DNA of 64,000 nt from Chamaea fasciata (lineage: Eukaryota > Chordata > Aves > Passeriformes > Sylviidae), in NCBI GenBank assembly GCA_029207755.1, contig JARCOQ010000016.1, positions 5,523,001-5,587,000 on the forward strand, in the 5' to 3' direction. A program made the translations under genes and the position numbers. The notes under the pieces are model-generated. The model was not told the origin of the DNA. It searched no databases and saw nothing but the letters and a program-made list of their open reading frames with translations. This document shows positions 12,701-22,741 of the stretch, one piece after another; within the stretch, counting starts at the first letter, position 1; each line of letters begins with the position of its first letter.

Positions 12701-15700
12701 TAGCTGGCACCACCACACCTGCAAGTCTCCTGCCATGCCTGCTAAAAGGATGGAGGTAGATGTTCCAGACACGCTCTCATTTTTCACCTACCTGGTTCTT
12801 TTTCAGCAGCCAGTGAGCTCAGCATCTCTGTCCCTTTGACCAGAACTCGCACCTCCTGTCAGCACAGCCCTGTGGTGACCCAGTTCCTGTGACAGCTCTG
12901 TGCTGGCCCTGCAGAGCCTCAGCATCTCCTCTCACACATCCCTCACAGCATGGAGGGAACAACTCCTGCCAGAGATGTTCCCTCCATGCTGCATCCTAGC
13001 TGGTGACAATGGACAGTCCCTCTTCTCCACCAGACTCTGCAGCCCAGTTTGGGGACGGGGGAGAGTAAACTAAACCCCATACCCACGTGTAGCACTCCCA
13101 CTGCTGTCTGCGCACACAGACTGTTCACTCCTGACCCGTGGCACTGCCTCTGCTGTCCCATGCAGATCCTGCTCTGGGATTGTGCTGCACGGACCCACAG
13201 GTACACCTACACCTCTGGATCAGAGAGAAATCGGAAAGCACAGAGAAGGGAGACAGATTTGTGCTGCCTTAGCAACCACTCTGAGCACGCACATGAGCAG
13301 GGGAGATGTGCCAAACAACAGCCACAGCCCAGAGCCTGTGCTCTGTAGGGGCAGGCTGGTGAGGACAAGGCTAAAGACAACCTGCCTAATCCAGGGGTTG
13401 AAGCCAGCACGACTTAACTCCCACCCCCACACTAAAGAGCAAAAGCCAAGGGAGGCAAGCTCTGCCCCCAGCAAGGAGCCAGCCTCATTACACCCCTGGG
13501 ATTTCCTGCTTGGTGCTTGCTCATGGGGCCTGAAGGCTCATTTATCAGTGGGGGGTCTTGCCCCTGCCTGGTTCAGCATCCTGTCTTACCAGCAATTTTC
13601 TCAGCATTGATCTGATCCTCAGCTTCTCCGCAATCCTGAGTGGCAGCAGGAATTTTTTTCCCCCCATCTGGGTCTGCTTGCCCAAAAACTGACTTCCTCA
13701 GTGTGGTGAATTTCCTTTCTATCCACCCAGCCCTGCTACCTGGGGCTGTCAGCACAACCCAGAGGGGAAGAGCCCTCGGTAGATTGGCAGCAGATGGCTG
13801 CAGCACACAGCATCACATCAAACCCTCAGGGCCATCCTGGTGTCCCAGATTCAGTAGTGCCACCATTCTCCTGCCTTGCCCACTAAGGAGAGGTGTTTCC
13901 AGACCCTGTTGAAAGCCAGAGCAAGGTTTAATAACAGAGAAATGTAAATTGAGCAGACACAAGGGGGCCTGACTCCCTCACAGAGCACCTCCTCCCATGC
14001 TGCTGCCTTCCCACGTGCTCCCCTTGCTCAGCAGCTCTGCAAGCAGCATCACAACTGGGTGTGTGAGCAGGTTCTTGCTGGGCAGGGCTTGCTAGCAGCA
14101 AGAAAACCAGAAATCCTTCAGAAATCAGAGCTGTCATCTCCCCTAAGGTTACTAAAACAGGCAAAGGATTCAGCTGCTCAAAGGGGCTGCAAAAGCACCC
14201 CCACCACCTGCTTGTTCAACACATCAAGGTGAAGGGAAAAGCCTGGGTCATTGTTTCCTTGCTTTCTTCACCCCCTTGCTCTTCCTTTGCCAGGCTGCTT
14301 TCCACCACTGCTCCTATCTGAGTTTACCTTAATTCATGAGGACCTGGACAGAAAAGCATCCACGATACCAGGTGGTTTATGGTGCTGCTCATTGCCAGGC
14401 AGCACGACTTGAGACCCCAACATCCCTCCCAGAGCAGTGGGAACCTGCCTCACTCTGTGTGGGAAGGGCTGCTTGCGCAGGCATCCCATTGAAAGTGGGG
14501 AAATGTGGGACACCAAGGGCTGGATTGAGCCCAACGGGTTTGACCAGCTGAACTGTTTTACCTCACAGAGAACCGAGGCCTTTGTTGGGCTATTTGGTGA
14601 ATGCCAGCTTGTCATTCAGCCAAGCCCAGCAGGAATCAGCAAGAGTAAGCCTGATGCACCTGCTAATGCAAATCCCAAAATCTCCTGGATAATGAGAGAC
14701 AGCACAAGCATCAAAACCTGTAGGGAGAGCCATAAAAACCTGTCCGTGTATCACTATCAGTTCCAGGAAACAAAAAATGGATCAAGGTCTATCAAGTCCC
14801 CTGCACACACTCATTGGACTTCTAGGTGACTTTCTATGAAGCTCCTATTTTGAGCAGTGATCAATTATGCATTTCAAGCCATATGGCACCTTCATTCCAG
14901 AAGGAAGGCATTTTGTCTTGAAATCTGTAAGCTAGAGAATCTGCTGCATCCTCACAAAAATGCAACATTGCCAGTTACTGACAGAAGCAGAACCATTAGG
15001 AAAAAGAAAACAAAAACAGGATAAGTTTAATCAGATGTCCAGTTTTCATTGAAATACCCTTGAAAAGGAAATATACCCTGGTATGTGCACTGCCAGTCTT
15101 TTTTTTTTTTAAATAATCTGAGTCAGAACTTTGATTTTTGTGGGAAACCTGATATAAAATACAACATTCTCAATTCAGCAGAAGGATCTCTTCCAGCATG
15201 GATCTCTTCCAGGCACAAAGGCACTGAAGTCCTCTGGATAGATATGCTACCAGACATGACAGCAGCCTTGCACACTAGCAGAAGTATCATTCCCATCCCA
15301 GGAATTATGGATGAGAAATGTAGAAAAATACTGCTCTCCAGTGGAGCCAGAACACCCAAGGCACTTCTCAGAGCAGCAACAAGTGATGCTTCAGATATTT
15401 TTTAAGTGGCAGCAGGCTGTTCCTTCTCTCATAGCCTCCTACAACCCAGGTTTTGTTCTGGAGGATCAGTGAAAATGGTGTTGCCTCTCAGTTCTCTGCT
15501 TGGAGTGAGACAACAACGAGGTGAAATTCAAGAGGTGCTTTAACTCGTTGCCCCTCACCTGGTTCAGCCAAAACCAAAGGCAGCAATAAGTAAAAACTGT
15601 TTGGATTGCTGCCCCAAAGGGCAAATAATCACCAGCAACAACGTGCTCTCCCAAGGGAACCAAGCTGGTGACCAGTGACCATAAGTGTAATACCCAGCCA

Positions 15701-18170
15701 CAAGGAATTCCTTGGGCTTGAAGCCAGCAGGATAGACTGGGGAGAATGCTTTGGGGAAGGAGCAAGCATGAAGGTCAGCAGCCACACCCACTGCCTGCTC
15801 TGAGCCCCAAACATTCACCCCACAGGCGCTGACAGCTGTGACCCTCCTGCTATGCCAGGTATGCCCTTGCAGGTGGCAGATGCAGCAACAATCCCTCCTC
15901 AGCACGGAGGCACGGCCTCATTGTGCTCCTGCAAAGGACTTTGGACCATGGCCCATTTCCAGAGCAAGCACAGGAGGCTCTCTTTGTGTAGGTTTTTTTT
16001 TTTCTGTGTGAAAGCACACCCAGAGCTCTGGAAATGTTTATTAAACTCTTTCTTCCTGGTTCTGCAGGTCACTGTAGTTGTTTGGAGAGATACAGCTAGA
16101 GCTCAAGGTCTCCCAGGAAGAGGTAAGGATGGTTAACTTGCAGCAATGTTCTCTCTGTAAATAACTGCTGTGATCAAGGTTAAGCTCTTTGTGGTTGAGT
16201 GGATTTTAATCTGAGTAAAGAATGTGTGGGCAAAGCTCTGCTGATCCAGAGCCCTCCGGGGACTCCCTGGGACCGATCCCAAGCAGCTGGGTGCCTCATT
16301 AGGGTGTGAATGAGGCTTTGTTGCAGAAAAGCTACAGAAAAGACAATTACAACTCCCTGGCTTATTGATTTCTATTGCGATGGTAGCAGCTCACATAGAT
16401 CTTCACGCCAACACAGCCACCACTTCCTCCTGCTTCGGGCTATCCCTTCCACACCTGTGCAATTACGTCCTGGCTGGCAGTCTGTACGTCAGTCCCAGCT
16501 GATTCCCAACGGTTTGCCTGTCTCCAGGTCGCAGGATCTGTCAGCAGGTGGAGCTTCACGGCAGCGCTGACACGGGCAGCACCTGGCAGGCTCCTCACAG
16601 GAAGATTGATGCACTCCCACAGCACAGCAGCTCATCAGCTCCAAACAGCTCCACCAAGGAATCAGTGCCCCTGACAAACTGCCTCCCCTGGAGCACACAC
16701 ACCTCAGCCCGGCGTTTCCAGAATACAGATTTTTCCCGGTGTGGTGACAAGCTCCTGGAGAGGTTCTTTCTTGGCCTGGGCACAGGAATGTTGGCTATGA
16801 ACCTACTGCTTTCATTTGGCTTATACCCCACTGTCAGTTTAAAGGAGCATAAACCCGGATATCACCAGCAATACTAAAATAAAGAGGTTTCAAGTGGAAA
16901 GATTTTAACTAATGATTTGTATGTTGACAGGAATTAATTGAAGAGCATTCTGGGAACTTCCCCAGATGACTCAAGTGTTGCAGGGACTTATCCCCTTGAG
17001 CAGGTTGGGAAAACTGTTTGACCCCAGGTCTGGTACTAATGGCATTTTTTCCCCACCACTTCTCAATGTCTGATGTCCCCCAGCAGCTCTGAGCTTCCCT
17101 TAAAGCTCCAGTGAACATTTTCTTTTCTGCAGCCAATGTTCACAGCCAGGACAGATGTGCCCCTGCCCATCCCCTGCATTTTCAGCTATCCTCTCACAGC
17201 TCTCTTCTTGTCCTGGCAGGAGCGGACAGCAGCTGACTCACTGTGCTGGGAGACAGGATGAGACGTGCCCACAGATGTGGACAGGACGAGGATGTGATCT
17301 TAGGGCTGTTGAAAGGTGCCAACCTCTCACCCCCGCAGTCTTGGTAGGGTGGCAATCACTCAACACCTCAAGAACCTTGTAACAACCCATAGGACAGAGC
17401 TGGCATCAATGTCTCAGGGAAACACAGATGGAACTGGTGAAAGAACCGCTTGGCCAAAACCACAGTGCAAAGTAACAATCAAAAAATGAAACTGCCACTG
17501 TAACAGCCCAGATTACTCCCCCACCACTGGTGGGTTCTTTCAGACCTACCAGGAATTCACCTTATAATATTCAGGGAGCACAGAAGCATGAAATTTGATT
17601 TCTTTCTTCTGAAGATGCTGGAGATTATTTTAATTCTAACTTGGTATCGCCAAAAGAAAGCTCTTATTCAGTGGTTTAATATAATGTCGTTTAGTATCTG
17701 TTGCAGCAATACAATCTCTGCTTTCTTTCCTATAAATGTACTAATCTCACCAAGGGATATAATTTGAACAGCAGAATGAAGTGGAATAAGAATATGCAGC
17801 AGCAGGCAAATGTCCTTTTCAAACAGGAACCTGCTCTGAGCTATGTGCACTCTGTTCCATCAGATTAGACAGAGCAACAATTTAAATCTCAGCCCCAGTG
17901 ATCAGTCTGAAGAGCAGAAAATGTTCTTTCACCCTTTCCTGGAACTTGGTATGAGCAGATGCACAGTGGAGAGAGGCAGAAGCAAAAGCAGACAGCAGGG
18001 GAGGTGAGGTGTATCAGAGAGGGGACACCAAATAAAGGAGAACTGCCTTGGCAGAGAGAGCCAGATACACAGAGAAATGATTCACTGGGCTAAAAACAAA
18101 AACAAAAGCAGCAGGGATAACAGGGCAGAACATACAGTGGGAAACACATCCAGAAGATTTACACATTTAT

Positions 18171-18284
18171 TGCCTGCTTGAAACATATTTCTAGGGGGCT
18201 AACAGGCCAAATTATTTCTGCTTGAACTCAACGTTAATTCTGAAAGACTACAACTGCATTAGAACATGCAAGAAAAATACCACT
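18171..18284. repeat. Local duplication, copy 1
   Basis: This block is closely matched by 19600-19763. Shared segments include gcctgcttgaaacatatttc, then gctaacaggccaaattattt, and at the far end gcaagaaaaataccact. Copy 1 lies in the 3' flank or 3' UTR of COX19 and lacks the AT-rich insert found in copy 2. Neither copy resembles a repeat family I know. Confidence 0.75.
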
Positions 18285-18526
18285 ATTCCCAGTTAAATGA
18301 TGAAAAAATTAGGCGAACTCAGCTGGCATGGTAAATAAAAGCAGAATCACTGCCTGACTGGTGTCTGGAACTAGAAATGCTCTCCCAACAATGATGAAAG
18401 ATGAAATGACTTTAAAAAAAGCCCCACCCCAAGCACCCCCAGAGGACCCCAGTGTCTTCCATAGCAGGGTGAGATCACCCCACTAACACCAGTATTTAAT
18501 AAAAAGCAATTTTAAAGTACAACAGC

Positions 18527-18532
18527 TTTATT
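18527..18532 (-). terminator. COX19: Candidate COX19 polyadenylation signal
   Basis: TTTATT on the plus strand reads AATAAA on the minus strand, about 395 bp after the COX19 stop codon. Another AATAAA is at 18166-18171. Which one is used cannot be told from sequence alone. Confidence 0.3.
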
Positions 18533-18925
18533 TCCATCTGGCAAGTAACTGCTGTGAGCATATCAGTACTGCCCACAGAAGATTAATCAGTAGTTCAATT
18601 CCTACACAATAAAGGATTGTTTGGTTTGGGTTTCTGTCCTCTTAAAATAAGACTTCACTGTTCTTACAGAGACACGGAGAACACTCAGGGCTGTAACCAT
18701 TTTGCCTCTAGAGAAATTAAAAGAAAGAAGTTAAGAAATACTTGAGCAAAGTAGACAAAGGCAGTACTTTTGCTCATTTAAAGGAAAATCTTATTTTAGG
18801 AAAATTAAACTTTGGAAAAAAGGTTCTTTCAGGAAACACTTCCTATTGCAATATGAACAGAATGTACAATATGTACTACATTCAGAGTTTTGCCTTCCCT
18901 TCATGAGGAGCAAAGTCTGTCTTCA

Positions 18926-20435
18926 TCACAACTTTTCAGGTTTTTCTTCTGATTTCTCATTTATCAGGTCTTTAAACCCCAATTTTTCCAGTGGTTCATT
19001 AGCCATAAGTTGCCTAAGGAAAAAAAGAAGAAAACAACAAAAAACATTTCAGAGAACACAGCCTCTAACCAAGAGAACAGCAGCATCTTCTATTTCATTT
19101 ATTATTATTTACCCTAAACAGATCCAAAACATCTATACAGAGAGACTGCTGTTTGGCAAGACTTTAGAAAATACAGTTTTAGGAAAGCAACATTCAGCAA
19201 TTATTCTTTTCTCCCTTAACAATGATTTTTTCCAATTTAATGTGTTGTTTCCCCATTTTAGGTACTGATTAAGAGTTTGATTAGAAACTGACCTGACTCC
19301 TGGTTAACACATTGCATAAGAGCTTCCTAAAATCCTACCAATGCCATTTACATTTTCAAGTGAATCTGGTTTAGAACAGCCTTCGTGGGGCCACTAGACT
19401 TTGCTGTAGTGATTTTCAAACTCATTTTTGATTTGCGGTGTACTTTCCCTAGATACAGGGAAATTTGTGCGTTTTTCAAAGTTCCCTGAGTCACCCTTGT
19501 ACCGGAAGCATTGCAAAGCAATGCACAAAAGGAAACATCCCTGGAAAACCAGTCACCCACACTTTCTTCACTTGAACTGAGATGAAAAAGCTTTTAACCT
19601 GCCTGCTTGAAACATATTTCTAAGGGGCTAACAGGCCAAATTATTTCCAAAATATTTTGGATATGTATTGGAAATATATATCCAAAATATTATAAAATAT
19701 TATACTTGAACTCAGCATAAATTAAGACTCAATTGCGTTGGGGTATGCAAGAAAAATACCACTGGCTCTGATAATTCATGGTTAAGTTGTACACAACACT
19801 TGGAGGCATCTTGAAGACACTCAGTCCTTACTGAGAAGGCCATGCAGAGGGTGAGCAGAGTATGGGCTACAAGTTAAAAGTTTAACTGGTGACCATAGCT
19901 GAAAACAAACAAACAAAAAAAGCTTCACTGTACAGGGTGGAATCTACCCGGGTCTCGCTATTATCCCACAGGGGATAACATCCAAACCACAAGGTAGGTA
20001 ACCTGCAGATGCCACACGGAGCATCTGTTTCTTTCAAGGACAAAACCCCCTGTGTGACTGCGGGCTCCGTTCCCCCCCGGGCCGCTCAAGGGCTCCCCGC
20101 TGTCCCCGCCCCGGCGGGACTCACCTGTCCATGCGGCACTCCAGGTAGGCCATGGCGCTCTGCCGGCACGCCGCGCTCTCGTAGCCGCTCCGCCGCAGAC
20201 ACTCCATGAACCGCTCCTTGAAGTCGCTGCACTCCCCTGCAACACACACACACAGCGAGGGCCGCGCTACCGCCGCGCTCCGGGCCGGCCCCGGGCCCGC
20301 GGGGCAGAGCGGGGCGGAGCGGGGCAGGCCCGGCGCTGGGCCGCCGAACGCACCGAAGTGATCCAGCGGGAACGCGCCCTTGTCCGGCGGCCGCGGCGTG
20401 AAGCTCTTGCTGCTGAAGTTCATGGCGGTGGACAT
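18926..20435 (-). CDS. COX19: COX19, cytochrome c oxidase assembly factor
   Basis: Complete three-exon gene. Exons in coding order: 20354-20435 (82 bp), 20125-20236 (112 bp), 18926-19013 (88 bp); introns of 117 and 1111 bp, all GT-AG with phases 1 and 2. The product is 93 aa (human about 90). It begins MSTAMNF, carries the [17 protein letters not shown] segment, and has twin CX9C motifs at Cys30/Cys40 and Cys51/Cys61. The C-terminal [12 protein letters not shown] segment follows in exon 3. In this family the twin CX9C cysteines form disulphides in a coiled-coil-helix-coiled-coil-helix fold. COX19 is a soluble intermembrane-space/cytosol protein that works with COX11 in copper delivery to cytochrome c oxidase. 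The upstream frame is open to a GTG at 20489 but has no earlier ATG, so the ATG at 20435 is the start. It lies in a CpG island. Confidence 0.95.
19600..19763. repeat. Local duplication, copy 2, with AT-rich insert
   Basis: Second copy of the block at 18171-18284, in the same orientation, inside COX19 intron 2. It is interrupted by about 55 bp (roughly 19647-19703) of AT-rich sequence absent from copy 1. The insert opens with a perfect 14-bp palindrome CCAAAATATTTTGG (19647-19660), overlapped by the imperfect inverted repeat ggatat...atatcc (19659-19683). Confidence 0.75.
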
Positions 20436-20460
20436 GTCGCTGCCGGGGGTGGGGACGGCC

Positions 20461-20612
20461 CGGTCCCTGTGGTCACTTCTCTGGGTCACTTCCCGCTCCC
20501 TGCGGTGACTCCCTGATCCCTGTGGTCACTCTCCGTGTGCCCTGTGGTCACTCCCCAGTCCCTGTGGTCACTCCCCGGTCCCTATGGTCACTCTCCGGTC
20601 ACTCTCCCGCTC
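20461..20612. repeat. Minisatellite upstream of the COX19 start codon
   Basis: Tandem, degenerate units of about 20-22 bp built on ccctgtggtcactccccg. At least six variants are recognisable between 20464 and 20605. It begins only about 25 bp upstream of the COX19 ATG, so it probably spans the 5' UTR and core promoter. Confidence 0.8.
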
Positions 20613-20708
20613 GCTGCCGCCGCCGGGGGGAGCCGCACGCCGAGCGCATCGAGCGGGCCCACGTGACCGGAGCGGGCGGGGCCGCGCCGCCATGGGAACG
20701 GCGTGGGC

Positions 20709-20722
20709 GTTGCTGTGGCAAC
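20709..20722. promoter_or_regulatory. X-box (RFX-type) candidate 1
   Basis: GTTGCTGTGGCAAC is a near-perfect inverted repeat matching the RFX-family X-box pattern (GTTGCC...GGCAAC). It lies about 275 bp upstream of the COX19 start codon. Confidence 0.55.
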
Positions 20723-20735
20723 CGCAGCGGTGTCT

Positions 20736-20749
20736 GTCGCCATGGAGAC
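20736..20749. promoter_or_regulatory. X-box (RFX-type) candidate 2
   Basis: GTCGCCATGGAGAC, an imperfect X-box-like palindrome whose start is 27 bp from the start of the first one. The pairing strengthens the case for RFX binding at this CpG island. Confidence 0.45.
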
Positions 20750-21510
20750 GGCGCCGCCCGCCATATTGGGCCGGGCCCGGAGCCGGAGGGTCACGTCCGT
20801 CTTCGCTTCCAGGGCTCCGACAGACTGCGAAATAAGCGGATTCCTCCTCACAAATCCCGTGTCATTGTCCTCATTCCCCTCTGAATGCTCCCAGTGTTTT
20901 CTGGGTTGTCCTGTGCAGGACTGATGATCCTTATGGGTCGCTTCCAAGTCAGGATATTCTGGGATTCAGTGAGTCTGCGATTCGTTCCTGTGAATGGGTG
21001 GCTGTGATGTCGTGGGCTGCCTGTCTGTGAAAGGGTCAGGAAAAACAGTCTGTCCTTGGCATTGGCGTGTTGGGAAATGGAGAAGGAAAGAGCCAAACTT
21101 GGGGCCTGGTGTCTACAAATCCCTTCATACAGGATCCACCACGTCCAATCTTTCCCTTTTCTAGGCAGGCCTGAGGCCAGGCTCCTCCTTCTCTTCTGCC
21201 CAAATAATAAGTTCCTCACCTATCACTGCTGGGCTCTGGGTTTTGACTTAAAAGCCCATTTCTGGACCCAGCTCTGGCTGGAGTGTGATCCCAGAGCTGT
21301 GGGGCTGGCACTGGCTGGAAGGCAGGATCAATTTCCTTAGAAACACAGCAGGATTTTGGATGGACCATCCCCATTCCACTCAACCATCAGCTGCCCATGG
21401 TGGCCATGGTGTGGTTGCTCATCTCATTAATCCTCACGGTTTAAGTTGTACACAAACCCTACAGGCAGCACTGAGTTATTTTGTACCTCCTACAAGCATT
21501 GGGAGAGCAT

Positions 21511-21568
21511 GTGGATTCCCATCAATGGATTCCCATCAATGGATTCCCATCATGTGGATTCCCATCAC
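21511..21568. repeat. GGATTCCCATCA minisatellite
   Basis: Four head-to-tail copies of ggattcccatca with 2-6 bp spacers (aat, aat, tgt). Short local tandem duplication with no coding value. Confidence 0.8.
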
Positions 21569-22455
21569 ATGGCATAAACACTGGTGAGACCAGTAACACC
21601 AAGAGGGTATTGGCAGAAGCTTGGGAAATGGTGAACTTCCAGATCCTCAAGATGTACAACAAAGAAAAACACCCCTTCTGCCTGCACAAACTGCAGATTC
21701 ACAATCTTCTGAAAGGAGGATGAGAAATAGCTTTAATTTAACTCACCAAGTGTTAACTGTGGATTATGCTGGTATTTTTTCTTCTTTGCCCATAGCTGCA
21801 ATTGGTTTAAGACAGTATTTTATCTTTTAAAAATTGATTTTCTTTTAACTAAATGACTGAGCTAAAGAGAAAGAATTCAAGGCAGGGGAAAAAAAAAGAA
21901 GTGAAATAGCTTCAATTTTTAAAGACAGCCATTATGGAAATATTAACTGCAGCTCTGTTTAAAGTGTCTCTTGTTTATGCTTTGATTGCTTTCTTATTAC
22001 AGTATTGAAATTGTAAATGGAAAATTACACCATGTTCTATTACATAAGCAACTGGTTTGCACAGCTTGAAATATAAGGTTTTATTATTAGGTTTTCAGGG
22101 CTATGAACAATAGATGGGTTTTATTATACAGTAAATAGCACTTTTCCACTTGACTTCGTTATAACACTTAATGGTAAAAGGGAGATACTCCTCTTCCATA
22201 AATGCACGCAGCAAACTGTCTCCCAGATTTCAGAAGGTTGGACAGCAGGGAAGTAAGTTTGGTTTATCTGGACGAGTTCAACGGATGTGTCAAGGCACTT
22301 GATTTTAGCCAACTGCCCAAATTACATTCTTTACTTTCTGTCACAGTGGCTGGCTTGCTGATTTCCTGTGCGATGAAGGGAGAAGTCAAAGGAAAAAGAT
22401 GTGCAGAGATCCCAGTGGAATTATCCCCAGGCAAACAGCACCAACCCTTTCCAGT

Positions 22456-22741
22456 TCTGTTTAACATCTTTACCAATGATCTGGGTGATGGGGTCGGGGC
22501 ACCCTCACTAGGTTATAGGTGACACCCAACTGGGCATGAGTGTGGATATTAGGAAAATTCACTTCCCCAGGCATTGCCAAGGGCAGTGGTGGAGCCCCCA
22601 TCCCCGGAGTTATTTAAAAGCCACGTAGATGTGGCACTTGGGGACATGATTTTAGTGGTGGCCTTGGCAGCGCTGGGGGAACAGTTGGGATCAATGATCT
22701 TAAAGGTCTTTTCCAACCTAATTCGTTCTATGATTCTCTGC
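22456..22741 (+). mobile_element. CR1 LINE relic, truncated
   Basis: The left part reads, in one frame, FNIFTNDLGDG, matching the reverse-transcriptase region of CR1-type LINEs, and then hits a stop. A large internal deletion joins it to the CR1 3' end: ccttggcagcgctgg, then gatcttaaaggtcttttcca and the terminal attcgttctatgattctctg. That terminus is the degenerate ATTCTATG-type repeat typical of avian CR1. The copy is 5'-truncated, internally deleted and certainly inactive. Confidence 0.85.

Larger units (their letters stand above)
6575..18925. other. Intergenic region between ADAP1 and COX19
   Basis: About 12 kb with no gene I can support. The first ~400 bp are the ADAP1 upstream CpG island; the rest is ordinary mixed-composition sequence. 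It includes a GA dinucleotide run near 10908-10921 and one of the two copies of a local duplication (18171-18284). The longest open frame, 11290-11943, has no recognisable domain and contains an AATAAA at 11902-11907. COX19 3' untranslated sequence presumably occupies the right end. Confidence 0.6.
20040..20840. promoter_or_regulatory. COX19: CpG-island promoter of COX19
   Basis: GC- and CpG-rich from COX19 exon 2 through about 400 bp upstream of its start codon. Motifs include an E-box CACGTGAC at 20660-20667 (USF/TFE-like), two X-box-like palindromes (20709-20722 and 20736-20749) and GCCATATTGG near 20760 (YY1-like). No TATA box is seen. Because the island extends well upstream of COX19, transcription may also start in the plus direction. 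Confidence 0.7.

Noticed and set aside
20436..20489. N-terminal extension of COX19
   Set aside because: Open to a GTG only; the MSTAMNF start matches the family.
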